From contig NZ_JAATNG010000005.1 in the NCBI RefSeq assembly GCF_013184805.1, positions 124,001 to 188,000 of the forward strand: a stretch of 64,000 nt of DNA. The letters are read 5' to 3'. Made by a program: the position numbers and the translations under genes. Origin of the DNA: Pseudoruegeria sp. HB172150 (GTDB taxonomy: Bacteria; Pseudomonadota; Alphaproteobacteria; Rhodobacterales; Rhodobacteraceae). Positions 16,659 to 25,170 of the stretch are shown here, one piece after another. A model generated the notes under the pieces. It was not told the origin of the DNA, did not search any database, and saw only the letters and a list, made by a program, of their open reading frames with translations. Position 1 is the stretch's first letter; each line of letters starts with the position of its first letter.

Positions 16659-17579
16659 ATGACCGCTATTTTGATCGCAGAGCAGGTCCTGAACGGCCTG
16701 CAATTCGGTGTCATGCTGTTTCTAATGGCGGCCGGCCTGACCCTGATCTTCGGGGTCATGGGGCTGATCAACCTGGCCCACGGGTCGCTATACATGGTGG
16801 GTGCCTTCGCTGCCGCCACAATAGCGGGCGCAACCGGCTCGTTCCTGCTCGCGCTCGCTGCGGCACTGATTTCTGCAGCTTTGGCAGGGGCGCTGGTTGA
16901 ACTGGTGGTGATACGGCGGCTCTATGACAGGGATCACCTCGACCAAGTGCTCGCAACCTTCGCGCTGATTTTGATCTTTTCGGAGGGCACGCGATGGCTA
17001 TTCGGATCGTTCCCGCTTTACCTCGACATCCCTGCCTGGTTGTCCGGGCCAGTCATGTTGCCGGGCGGAATCCAGTATCCGCTCTACCGCCTGGCGCTGA
17101 TCGTGCTGGGCCTTCTGATCGCTTTGGGATTATGGCTGCTGATCTCTCACACACGGATCGGGGTGCAGATCCGCGCCGGTGAGAACGACCGGGAGATGAT
17201 CGGGGCGCTGGGCGTGAATATCTCGCGGCTTTATACATTGGTCTTTGCTCTGGGCGCCGGGTTGGCGGGCCTAGCTGGTGCGTTAGTTGGCGCGATCCAG
17301 TCGGTGCAAGTCGGGATGGGAGAGCCGGTACTGATCCTTGCCTTCGTTGTCATCGTGATCGGAGGGATTGGCTCGATCAAAGGGGCGCTGATCGGCGCGC
17401 TTCTGGTCGGGTTGGCCGACACGCTCGGCGGCATTTTCTTACCCGAACTGCTTAAGCTGTTCACCGACCCTGCCAAGGCGACGGCTACAGGGTCGGCATT
17501 TGCGTCAATGGCGATCTACATTTTGATGGCGGTGGTGCTGGTCTGGAGGCCCACCGGGCTGTTCGGGGCCAGGGTATGA
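16659..17579 (+). CDS. livH: Branched-chain-type ABC transporter permease (LivH-like)
   Basis: This 306-residue membrane protein is of the LivH type. It opens with EQVLNGLQFGVMLFLMAAGLTLIFGVMGLINLAHG, broken here at conserved glycines near residues 10-40, and has the C-terminal VIVIGGIGSIKGALIGALLVG segment. It forms one half of the translocation channel. Its stop overlaps the next permease start by four bases, indicating translational coupling. Confidence 0.95.
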   Translation: MTAILIAEQVLNGLQFGVMLFLMAAGLTLIFGVMGLINLAHGSLYMVGAFAAATIAGATGSFLLALAAALISAALAGALVELVVIRRLYDRDHLDQVLATFALILIFSEGTRWLFGSFPLYLDIPAWLSGPVMLPGGIQYPLYRLALIVLGLLIALGLWLLISHTRIGVQIRAGENDREMIGALGVNISRLYTLVFALGAGLAGLAGALVGAIQSVQVGMGEPVLILAFVVIVIGGIGSIKGALIGALLVGLADTLGGIFLPELLKLFTDPAKATATGSAFASMAIYILMAVVLVWRPTGLFGARV

Positions 17580-18559
17580 GCCGTGAGGCTTTGGTCAATA
17601 GCGCCGCGCTCCTGCTGCTGGTCGCGGTGCCGGTATGGGCGCTCTGGGCGGACGAACCATTCACAATTACACTGGCGACGCGCGCAGTGATCTTCGCGCT
17701 GGCTGCGGCCGGCCTCAACATAGCGCTGGGTTGGGGAGGCATGGTGAGCTTGGGCCACGCGGTCTATTTCGGCCTTGGCGGCTACGCCATGGGAGTTCTG
17801 GCCTTTCATGCGCAGAACTACACACCCTTGATGGACTGGCCGTTCACCATAACCGGCACCAAGTCGATGCCGGTTATCTGGCTGGTGGCGATGATCTCTT
17901 CCGCCGTCGCGGCGCTTGTCATTGGGCTTCTCGCGCTTCGCACGTCGGGCGTCTATTTCATAATGATAACGCTGGCCTTCGGGCAGATGGTGTTTTTCTT
18001 CGCGATCTCCTGGCCCACCTATGGTGGCGAGGACGGGTTGTCGATCTATGTCCGCAATAGTTTTCCGGGGCTAAACACTCTCGTCCCGATCGAATTCTAC
18101 GGTCTATGCCTCAGTGTGCTCTGCGTCATTCTGTTCCTGAACGCGCGGCTGATCCGTTCACCCTTTGGCTTGGCGCTGAACGCCGCGCGGCAGGTGCCGC
18201 ACCGGGTCGAAACAGTCGGCATGAACCCGACTCGGCTGAAACTCTCGGCGCTGGTGATCTCAGGCGCAGTAACCGGGTTGGCGGGCGCACTCTTCGCCGA
18301 TCTAAATCGGTTTGTCAGCCCGACAATGCTGAGCTGGCAGATGTCGGGAGAGATCATGGTTTTCGTTATCATTGGTGGGGTCGGACGCCTGTTCGGCCCA
18401 GTCGTCGGCGCCTGCCTCTTTGTGCTGCTGGAGCATTTTCTGGGCGGTGTCAGCGAATACTGGCAGGTTTTCCTCGGTCTGGTCCTGTTGGGCATCGTGC
18501 TGTTCGGGCATGGGGGCGTGGTCGGAATGATCGCGGGGCGAGGCAGGACACATGACTGA
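17576..18559 (+). CDS. livM: Branched-chain-type ABC transporter permease (LivM-like)
   Basis: This 327-residue membrane protein is of the LivM type, with LNIALGWGGMVSLGHAVYFG near residues 47-66 and GEIMVFVIIGGVGRLFGPVVG toward the C-terminus. It pairs with the LivH-like subunit. The region between the first and second halves includes the SGVYFIMITLAFGQMVFF segment typical of the family. The gene overlaps its neighbours by four and eight bases. Confidence 0.95.
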   Translation: MSREALVNSAALLLLVAVPVWALWADEPFTITLATRAVIFALAAAGLNIALGWGGMVSLGHAVYFGLGGYAMGVLAFHAQNYTPLMDWPFTITGTKSMPVIWLVAMISSAVAALVIGLLALRTSGVYFIMITLAFGQMVFFFAISWPTYGGEDGLSIYVRNSFPGLNTLVPIEFYGLCLSVLCVILFLNARLIRSPFGLALNAARQVPHRVETVGMNPTRLKLSALVISGAVTGLAGALFADLNRFVSPTMLSWQMSGEIMVFVIIGGVGRLFGPVVGACLFVLLEHFLGGVSEYWQVFLGLVLLGIVLFGHGGVVGMIAGRGRTHD

Positions 18560-19301
18560 CGACGTCCTTGTCACGCATGATATTACCAAGAGCTTCGGTG
18601 CACTAAGGGCGAATGACGGCGTTTCCATCGACCTGAAGCGCGGTGAAGTGCATGCAATCATCGGGCCGAACGGCGCCGGAAAATCAACGCTGATTGCGCA
18701 GATTTGCGGCGGGCTGGCGCCCGATTCCGGGACCGTCCATTTCCTCGACCACGATGTGACAGCCGAAACGGTACGGGCTCGCGCAAGGATGGGACTGGCG
18801 CGGACCTTCCAAATCTCTGCGCTGGCGATGGAAGACACGGTCCTGCAGAACGCACTGCTGGGAGCTCTGGGTGCGGCGGGGCGGTCATGGCGGATGATGC
18901 GAAACGTGCTGAAAGACACCTACCTGTGCGGCGAAGCGTTGGCGGCTCTGGAGCGGGTCGGCCTGGCCGACCAAGCGGCAGCGCGCACAGCAGAACTGAG
19001 CCACGGCCAGCGTCGGCAGCTGGAGGTCGCAGTGGCGCTGACTCTGCAGCCGAGAGCCTTCGTCATGGATGAACCGATGGCCGGGCTGGGGAGTGAGGGA
19101 TCGAAACAGCTGACGGCGCTGTTGGACGAACTGCGCTGGCAGGCGCCGATCCTGCTGGTGGAGCATGACATGGACGCCGTCTTCGCTTTAGCAGACCGGA
19201 TCAGCGTGCTGGTCTATGGCCGGATCATAGCCACCGGAACCGTAGACGAGATCCGCGCCGATCCTGTAGTCCGCGAAGCCTATTTGGGAGAGGAGGCATG
19301 A
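18552..19301 (+). CDS. livG: Branched-chain-type ABC transporter ATPase (LivG-like)
   Basis: This 249-residue ATPase has Walker A GPNGAGKST near residue 38, the signature LSHGQRRQLEVA, Walker B with PRAFVMDEPMAGL, and the H-loop in LLVEHDMDAVF. These are complete, so it should hydrolyse ATP. It is one of the two ATPases of the transporter, encoded with an eight-base overlap to livM and a four-base overlap to livF. Confidence 0.95.
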   Translation: MTDDVLVTHDITKSFGALRANDGVSIDLKRGEVHAIIGPNGAGKSTLIAQICGGLAPDSGTVHFLDHDVTAETVRARARMGLARTFQISALAMEDTVLQNALLGALGAAGRSWRMMRNVLKDTYLCGEALAALERVGLADQAAARTAELSHGQRRQLEVAVALTLQPRAFVMDEPMAGLGSEGSKQLTALLDELRWQAPILLVEHDMDAVFALADRISVLVYGRIIATGTVDEIRADPVVREAYLGEEA

Positions 19302-19984
19302 CCCTGCTAACCCTGCAGAATGTCACCGCCACCTACGGCGCCAGCCAGGCCTTGTTCGGCGTAGACCTGGAAATCGGCGAGGGCCAGTCTGTGGGCTTTA
19401 TGGGCCGAAACGGCATGGGCAAGACCACGACCGTGAAAACGATCTGTCGGATGCTGCCCGCACGCGGCAAGATGCAGTTCGACGGCCAGGACCTCCAGCG
19501 GCTGCCTAGTCACCGTGCAGCGCGGCTGGGGATCGGGCTGGTGCCCGAGGGCAGGCGCTGTTTCCCGGATCTGACTGTGGAGGAAAACCTCGGCGCCGCG
19601 GCCCGGCGCGGTCATTGGGATCTGTCCAACGTCTACACCTTATTTCCGCGTCTGAAAGAGCGGAGACGACAGGTGGCCGCGTCGCTCTCTGGCGGAGAAC
19701 AGCAGATGCTGTCCATCGGCCGGGCGCTGACGACCAATCCGCGCCTGTTGATCCTCGACGAGGCGACAGAGGGGCTGGCGCCGATCGTCCGGCAGGAGAT
19801 CTGGACCGCAATTGCGACGCTGAAGCACGAGACCGGCATGGCCCTGCTGGTGATCGACAAGACGCTCAAGGAGATGCGTGGCGCCTGCGACCGTGCTGTT
19901 CTGCTGGAACGGGGTAGGACCGTCTGGGCCGGGCCGATGGACGACCTGACCCTTGAGTTAACAGAGACCTACCTGGGCGTGTAA
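19298..19984 (+). CDS. livF: Branched-chain-type ABC transporter ATPase (LivF-like)
   Basis: This 228-residue ATPase has Walker A GRNGMGKTT, the signature LSGGEQQMLSIGRAL and Walker B LLILDEATEGLAP. The H-loop position reads LLVIDKTLKEM, without the histidine found in many ABC ATPases, a feature also seen in some LivF-type proteins. It completes the five-gene transporter and ends ten bases before a convergent lipoprotein gene. Confidence 0.95.
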   Translation: MTLLTLQNVTATYGASQALFGVDLEIGEGQSVGFMGRNGMGKTTTVKTICRMLPARGKMQFDGQDLQRLPSHRAARLGIGLVPEGRRCFPDLTVEENLGAAARRGHWDLSNVYTLFPRLKERRRQVAASLSGGEQQMLSIGRALTTNPRLLILDEATEGLAPIVRQEIWTAIATLKHETGMALLVIDKTLKEMRGACDRAVLLERGRTVWAGPMDDLTLELTETYLGV

Positions 19985-19994
19985 GCTCACGAGG

Positions 19995-20369
19995 TCAGCC
20001 GACGACGCGATAGCCGCGTCCGCGCATGCAGTTGCGAATGATCGCTTCCTTGTTCGCCTGCTGTTGCAGCGCACCTCCGGCCACACCTGCGGCCGCGCCG
20101 ATCAGGGCGGCATCACGGACATTAGTACCTTCATTGGCGAAGATCGCCGTTCCGCCACCCGCGACGGCGGCGCCTGTCGCAGCGGCGGCGCCCGTGTTGC
20201 TGTCGAATGCGCCCTGTTGCGCGGCGAGGTTCTGGCAAGCGGCCAAATCGGCATTGAAATTCGGGCCGACCGGACCGTCGATCACCGGTGTGTAGTTGGC
20301 GCCGGAATTCGCGCAGGCGGCGATCAGCCCGATCAGCGGCAATACGGCAATTGTCTTTGGTCTAAGCAT
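19995..20369 (-). CDS. Glycine-zipper lipoprotein
   Basis: This 124-residue protein has a lipoprotein signal peptide with the lipobox LIAAC (Cys25 as the lipid-modified residue) and a Gly/Ala-rich central segment (NTGAAAATGAAVAGGGTAIF and AALIGAAAGVAGGALQQQ) of the glycine-zipper type. It ends with CMRGRGYRVVG, a tail common in small outer-membrane lipoproteins of alphaproteobacteria. The ATG at 20369 has AGAGGG six bases upstream; a start six codons earlier is less likely. It probably sits in the outer membrane as a structural lipoprotein. It is convergent with livF. Confidence 0.8.
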   Translation of the reverse strand: MLRPKTIAVLPLIGLIAACANSGANYTPVIDGPVGPNFNADLAACQNLAAQQGAFDSNTGAAAATGAAVAGGGTAIFANEGTNVRDAALIGAAAGVAGGALQQQANKEAIIRNCMRGRGYRVVG

Positions 20370-20706
20370 GGTGGTCCCTCTCGGCACTAGTTGTCTACAC
20401 GGTATGCGGCGCGTCCGGATGCTGCTCCCGCTGTAGGGAAACTAGCATTCCGTCGAGGCAAGGCAACGTTGCCGGAACGCGGCAGGGATGACGCCGGGTA
20501 AGTTTATGTTTCGGCACGAAAACTCGACTGTGGGATGTTTGCAACGCCGGTTCATCAACCTGTGCAGATTTGGTGCATGCATTGTGCAGGCGGCCGAAAT
20601 TTACATAACAAGGTAACTGGCTGAGGCGGTGTTCGCTTGGGGAATCGTGTGCATGTTGTGGGACATGGCCGGCCACAGTCATTCAGGCAGGCAGGGGATA
20701 CAGGCC
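20370..20706. other. Promoter region between the lipoprotein and the autotransporter-like gene
   Basis: This 337-bp divergent region has no gene. The half next to the autotransporter-like gene is AT-rich (about 20500-20620) with a TGCATGCA palindrome near 20574. No clear -35/-10 pair or known operator can be named. Confidence 0.45.
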
Positions 20707-23700
20707 ATGAGACGACTCTTGAGACGTGTGATTTCGGCAGTGGTTGGTTCGTGTTTGCTTGGTGTACCTTCGGCTGTGTTTGCTTTGGATGGAAGCCTTA
20801 ATGGCAACGTTGTGCCGAACGGTTTAAGTTGTTCCTTCAGTTACTATAGTGTTGATAATGCAGCCGCCTACGTGTATCTGCCTTATTCAGGCGTCCAAAT
20901 GGCGGGAGGCGCTTATTGGGCCAACAGTACGTATAACTATAGTGGTTATTCTGATATCAGTTCAGCGGAAATCGAGGCGGCCTGCGGACTGACGTCCGTA
21001 ACGATCCTGTCGCAAAACGGTGCCGATGCGGCCAGTCTGGCCGCAGAAGACTATCTGGGTATCAAATTCAGTGGCAGCTTGGATGGCGGCACCACATTCC
21101 ACGAGTGGGAAGTTGCCGTTTCGGGCGTCACTGGCACCACCCTGATCAACACAACAGACTATGTTCCTAACGCAGCGCCCACGGCCGATGCTGGTCCGGA
21201 CCAGACAGTCGCATCTGCGGCCAACGTGTCACTGGACGGCTCCGGCTCGAGCGACGGTGACAGTGACCCGCTGACCTATGCCTGGACGCAGACCAGCGGA
21301 ACGACGGTCACCCTGGACGATTCCACGTCCGCCTCTCCGAGCTTCACCGCGCCTACCCTGGCGACCAACGGGTCCGACGAGGATCTCGTGTTCCAGCTTA
21401 TCGTGAACGACGGCACGGTGGACTCCGCCGCTGACACGGTGACGATCAGCGTGGAGGCGCCCACCAACGTTGCACCGACGGCCGACGCGGGCCCGAACCA
21501 GACTGTCGACTCCGGTGAGGCGGTGACACTGGACGGAACCGGTTCTTCCGATCCGGAATCGGACCCGCTGACCTATGCCTGGACGCAGACCAGCGGCACG
21601 ACGGTCACGCTGGACGATTCCACTGCTGCCTCCCCCGGCTTCACCGCGCCGACCCTACCGATCAACGGGTCCGACGAGGATCTCGTGTTCCAGCTGATCG
21701 TGAACGATGGCTTCACGGATTCCGCTGCCGACACGGTGACGATCAGCGTGGAAGCGCCCACCAACGCAGCGCCCACGGCCGATGCTGGTCCGGACCAGAC
21801 AGTCGCATCTGCGGCCACCGTGTCACTGGACGGCTCCGGCTCGAGCGACGGTGACAGTGACCCGCTAACCTATGCCTGGACGCAGACCAGCGGAACGACG
21901 GTCACCCTGGACGATCCGTCGGCCGCCTCGCCCGGCTTCACCGCGCCGACCCTGGCGACGAACGGGTCCGACGAAGACCTTGTGTTCCAGCTGATCGTGA
22001 ATGACGGCACGGTGGACTCCGCCGCTGACACCGTGACGATCACCGTGGAGGCGCCGGTGTCCCTTGCGCCGACGGCCGATGCGGGCCCGAACCAGACCGT
22101 CGCCTCGGAAGCAACGGTCACGCTGGACGGCACCGGTTCGACCGATCCGGAATCTGACCCGCTGACCTACGCGTGGACGCAGACCAGCGGAACGGCGGTG
22201 ACGCTGGACGATCCCGCCTCCGCCACGCCGGGCTTCACTGCGCCGGCCCTGCCGACCAACGGGTCCGACGAAGACCTTGTGTTCCAGCTGATCGTGAACG
22301 ACGGCTTCACGGATTCGGCGGCCGATACGGTGACGATCAGCGTGGGCGCCCCTGTCTCCGCCGCGCCGACCGCCGATGCCGGGCCGAACCAGACGGTGGA
22401 TGCGGGGGCGTCGGTGTCGCTGGACGGCACCGGGTCCACCGACCCCGAGGATGACCCGCTGACCTATGCCTGGACCCAGACCAGCGGCACCGCGGTCACG
22501 CTGGACGACCCCTCTGCCGCCACGCCGGTCTTCACCGCGCCGGAGCTCGACTTCAACGCGGACGACATCACGCTTGTCTTCCAGCTGATCGTGAATGACG
22601 GCTTCACCGACTCCTCCGCGGACACGGTGACCATCACCGTAGCGGCCCCCACCGACGTCACGAAACCGGAGGTTGTCATCCTCGACGCGCCGGAGCAGAT
22701 CGTCGACGGGTCTCCGTTCCAGGTGACCGTGCGGTTCAGCGAGGACGTGACCGGCTTCGAGGCGTCGGACCTTACACTCACCGGCGCTTCCGCCACCGGC
22801 CTTGCCGGGAGCGGTGCCGAGTATGAGGTGACGATCGATCCGGTCGGCGGCCAGGACGTGACCATCGCGGTTCCGGCCGGCGTCGCAATCGACGCGGCGG
22901 GGAACAGCAACACGGCCTCCGCGACCGTCGCGATCATCTATGTGCCCGTCGAGGAAACCGAGAAATTCATCGCAGAGTCGATGGCGGCCCGTGGCCGAGC
23001 CCTGATCTCCACGCAGCCGAAACTCGGGCGACTTCTGTCCGGCAACGGCGGCGGATTCGTCGATGCCGGCGTCAGCCAGGGGCGGCAGTTCTTCGATCTC
23101 GAAACCTCGACCGATGCGCTGATCTGGCTGCAGGCCACCGGCTACTGGTCGACCTCCGGCGATCTGGACGCGGGCTATTACAACGCGATCCTCGGGGCGA
23201 ACCTCTATCGTGGCGAAGACATCCGGCTGGGTGTCATGCTGCAGGGCGACCGTTTCGCGGCCGATGATGGCCAGTTCGAGTTCGACGGCAACGGCTGGCT
23301 GGTCGGTCCCTACGCGGTCTATCGCCTGCCCACCCATCCGCTGATCTTCTCGGCCTCCTACCTGGAAGGGCGCGCGCAGAACACCGTCTCGGGCCTGGCC
23401 GGCGGCGATTTCGAGAGCCGCCGCTCGCTGCTGACCCTCGGCGTCGAGGGCGAGGTCGCGCTGGACGGGATCACCCTGATGCCGCGGCTCGATTACGCGC
23501 GGGCCACGGACCGGCATGACGGCTATACCGCGACCGCCGGCGTTCCGGTCTCGGGAGAGAGCGTGACCATCCAGGAAGCGTTGCTCGGGGTGGATTTCGA
23601 GATGCCGCTGACGGGGTTCGGGCCGAACCTGATGCTGACCGGCGGTGTCGGCGGGATCTTCTCCCGCGAGGAGACGTCGCTGGGCACCGACGAGAGCTCC

Positions 23701-23835
23701 CGCGCAAGGCTGGCGCTCGGTCTGGAACAGGTCACCCTCAACGGCAGCGTCATCCATGTCAGCACCTTCGCCGAAGGCCTCGGCGGCGGGCTGGACGCAT
23801 ACGGTGCCGAGCTCAGCTGGCAGTTGAAGTTCTGA
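20707..23835 (+). CDS. Large autotransporter-like surface protein with five PKD/REJ-type repeats and a C-terminal beta-barrel
   Basis: This 1042-residue protein starts at the ATG at 20707, with a signal peptide (RRLLRRVISAVVGSCLLG, cleavage near AVFA). Domain order: a unique N-terminal region (about residues 28-155, rich in Tyr, Ser and Asn); five 99-residue repeats beginning APTADAGP and containing DPLTYAWTQTSGT (about 156-650), like PKD/REJ or K319-type Ig folds; one bacterial Ig-like domain with VTVRFSEDVTGFEASDLTL (about 655-750); then about 280 residues of amphipathic beta structure ending in aromatic QLKF, consistent with an outer-membrane barrel. It is probably an adhesin displayed on the surface. 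No export partner gene is nearby. The N-terminal coding region has lower GC and different codon use from the repeats and barrel, which suggests a mosaic origin. Confidence 0.85.
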   Translation: MRRLLRRVISAVVGSCLLGVPSAVFALDGSLNGNVVPNGLSCSFSYYSVDNAAAYVYLPYSGVQMAGGAYWANSTYNYSGYSDISSAEIEAACGLTSVTILSQNGADAASLAAEDYLGIKFSGSLDGGTTFHEWEVAVSGVTGTTLINTTDYVPNAAPTADAGPDQTVASAANVSLDGSGSSDGDSDPLTYAWTQTSGTTVTLDDSTSASPSFTAPTLATNGSDEDLVFQLIVNDGTVDSAADTVTISVEAPTNVAPTADAGPNQTVDSGEAVTLDGTGSSDPESDPLTYAWTQTSGTTVTLDDSTAASPGFTAPTLPINGSDEDLVFQLIVNDGFTDSAADTVTISVEAPTNAAPTADAGPDQTVASAATVSLDGSGSSDGDSDPLTYAWTQTSGTTVTLDDPSAASPGFTAPTLATNGSDEDLVFQLIVNDGTVDSAADTVTITVEAPVSLAPTADAGPNQTVASEATVTLDGTGSTDPESDPLTYAWTQTSGTAVTLDDPASATPGFTAPALPTNGSDEDLVFQLIVNDGFTDSAADTVTISVGAPVSAAPTADAGPNQTVDAGASVSLDGTGSTDPEDDPLTYAWTQTSGTAVTLDDPSAATPVFTAPELDFNADDITLVFQLIVNDGFTDSSADTVTITVAAPTDVTKPEVVILDAPEQIVDGSPFQVTVRFSEDVTGFEASDLTLTGASATGLAGSGAEYEVTIDPVGGQDVTIAVPAGVAIDAAGNSNTASATVAIIYVPVEETEKFIAESMAARGRALISTQPKLGRLLSGNGGGFVDAGVSQGRQFFDLETSTDALIWLQATGYWSTSGDLDAGYYNAILGANLYRGEDIRLGVMLQGDRFAADDGQFEFDGNGWLVGPYAVYRLPTHPLIFSASYLEGRAQNTVSGLAGGDFESRRSLLTLGVEGEVALDGITLMPRLDYARATDRHDGYTATAGVPVSGESVTIQEALLGVDFEMPLTGFGPNLMLTGGVGGIFSREETSLGTDESSRARLALGLEQVTLNGSVIHVSTFAEGLGGGLDAYGAELSWQLKF
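21172..22656 (+). repeat. Five tandem 297-bp coding repeats
   Basis: Repeat units start at 21172, 21469, 21766, 22063 and 22360, each exactly 297 bp or 99 codons. Units 1 and 3 are nearly identical over their first 150 bp (two differences seen), closer to each other than to unit 2 between them. This suggests recent duplication or gene conversion, and the copy number may vary between strains. Confidence 0.93.
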
Positions 23836-23838
23836 TCC

Positions 23839-23865
23839 AAGCCGGGGGTTACAGGCCCCCGGCTT
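23839..23865 (+). terminator. Rho-independent-type terminator after the autotransporter-like gene
   Basis: A perfect 10-bp inverted repeat AAGCCGGGGG (23839-23848) and CCCCCGGCTT (23856-23865) has a seven-base loop, beginning four bases after the stop codon and followed by TTC. The remaining bases up to the CE2 esterase start at 24163 contain no recognisable gene. Confidence 0.8.
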
Positions 23866-24162
23866 TCGCCATGGGCAAGCAGAGCATCATTTTGTAGGCA
23901 GACACTGAACACGTCAGTGAGCATAGGCGAGAGCGACAGGTCCAGTCGCCAAGCGAAGTGAGCTGGACACTTTGGTTACACTTCCGTCTTTACTTTGGAT
24001 TATCTGTCTGCCTCACCTATTGGCTGAAAAGTCTCCCGACTGCTGAACTCTTTGGCGGGAACTCCCCGAGGGACGTGTAGTCTCGGCAAGAACTCACCAA
24101 AAACTGCGCGCCTGGCACGCTATGGTTGTGCTTGTTCCGCAGGGTCATGCTACTTCGCGATC

Positions 24163-25170
24163 ATGCGCCAGTGCCTAGTGTTCCGGGTCTTCTTATCCGT
24201 TCTGACCGTCCCCGCGGGGCTGGCAGGACCGTCCCTTGCCGACACGACGGACACGCCGAGCCGCTGGATTGGCGAGGCGGTGGAGCCGGGAGGCCGATTT
24301 TCCTGGTCCGGCAGCGGGCCGGTCTTCCTCTTCGAAGGCACCACCCTGTCGGTTACTCTGGAAGATGATGGTAACAACAGCCTGATGGTAGAGCTTGATG
24401 GCGAGGCAAAGCGGCTGGACCTGCTGCCTGGGCAGCAGACCTACGATGTCGCCACAGAGCTCACGCCGGGGCCACACAACATCCGCCTGGTGCGCCGGAC
24501 GGAGCGACCCATCGGACCAACCCGCATGGTTTCCGCAGAGACGGACGGTCGGTTCTTGCCCACGGAGACCCCGGAGCGGCGGATACTGGTCGTCGGAGAC
24601 TCGATTTCCGCGGGCTACGGCATCGAAGGTGCGAACCAGAAATGCGGCTTTACGCCGAGAACCCAGAACCAATACCTGACCCACGCCGCGGTGGCTGCTC
24701 GCCGGCTGGGAGCAGAAGTGTTGACAATGGCCATTTCCGGCATAGGCGTGGCGCGTAACTACAACGGCTCCACGCACCGAACCATGCCCAACCTGATCGT
24801 CCGATCGGAGGCAGACGTGATCCTGGTGCATCTGGGTACGAACGATTTCACCGGCGGCCACCGTCCCGCCGATTTCTCCGACCGCTACGCCGAATTGCTC
24901 CGCCGGTTGCGGGAATGGAACCCGGGCGCGTTGATCTACACGGCGATTGGCCCGATGCTTGGAACGGAAGACCGCGCCGCAGCCTCCGAGGCCATCGCTC
25001 AGGCGGTTGGTCAGCGCGAAGCCGAAGGTGACACAGCCATCCGAACCATCGACTTTCGCGTGCCCGCCGGCGAAGTCGGCTGCAACTGGCATCCGAATGT
25101 TCTTGCCCACGAGTACATGGCCGATACCCTTACCGAGGCAATCGCCGACGACCTGGGCTGGAACCAATGA
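24163..25170 (+). CDS. SGNH/GDSL esterase, carbohydrate esterase family 2-like, secreted
   Basis: This 335-residue protein starts with a signal peptide (MRQCLVFRVFLSVLTVPAG, cleavage near SLA). A beta-rich N-terminal domain (about 30-135) precedes the SGNH domain. Catalytic Ser147 is in VVGDSISAGYGIEG, the oxyanion Asn is in HLGTNDFTGG, and the Asp/His pair position reads CNWHPN. This layout matches CE2 acetyl esterases, which remove acetyl groups from sugars. The start was chosen because the signal peptide begins there; no good ribosome site is seen, so the start is less certain. The gene overlaps the acyltransferase gene by four bases, suggesting that one adds and the other removes or transfers acyl groups on a polysaccharide. 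Confidence 0.82.
   Translation: MRQCLVFRVFLSVLTVPAGLAGPSLADTTDTPSRWIGEAVEPGGRFSWSGSGPVFLFEGTTLSVTLEDDGNNSLMVELDGEAKRLDLLPGQQTYDVATELTPGPHNIRLVRRTERPIGPTRMVSAETDGRFLPTETPERRILVVGDSISAGYGIEGANQKCGFTPRTQNQYLTHAAVAARRLGAEVLTMAISGIGVARNYNGSTHRTMPNLIVRSEADVILVHLGTNDFTGGHRPADFSDRYAELLRRLREWNPGALIYTAIGPMLGTEDRAAASEAIAQAVGQREAEGDTAIRTIDFRVPAGEVGCNWHPNVLAHEYMADTLTEAIADDLGWNQ

Noticed and set aside
21172-22656. Regular repeats considered as a CRISPR array
   Set aside because: The units are 297 bp, in frame and encode protein domains; there are no short repeats with unique spacers and no cas genes.
21865-23757. A 630-codon minus-strand frame opposite the autotransporter-like gene
   Set aside because: It is a complement of the tandem repeats and barrel; its repetition only mirrors the sense-strand repeats.
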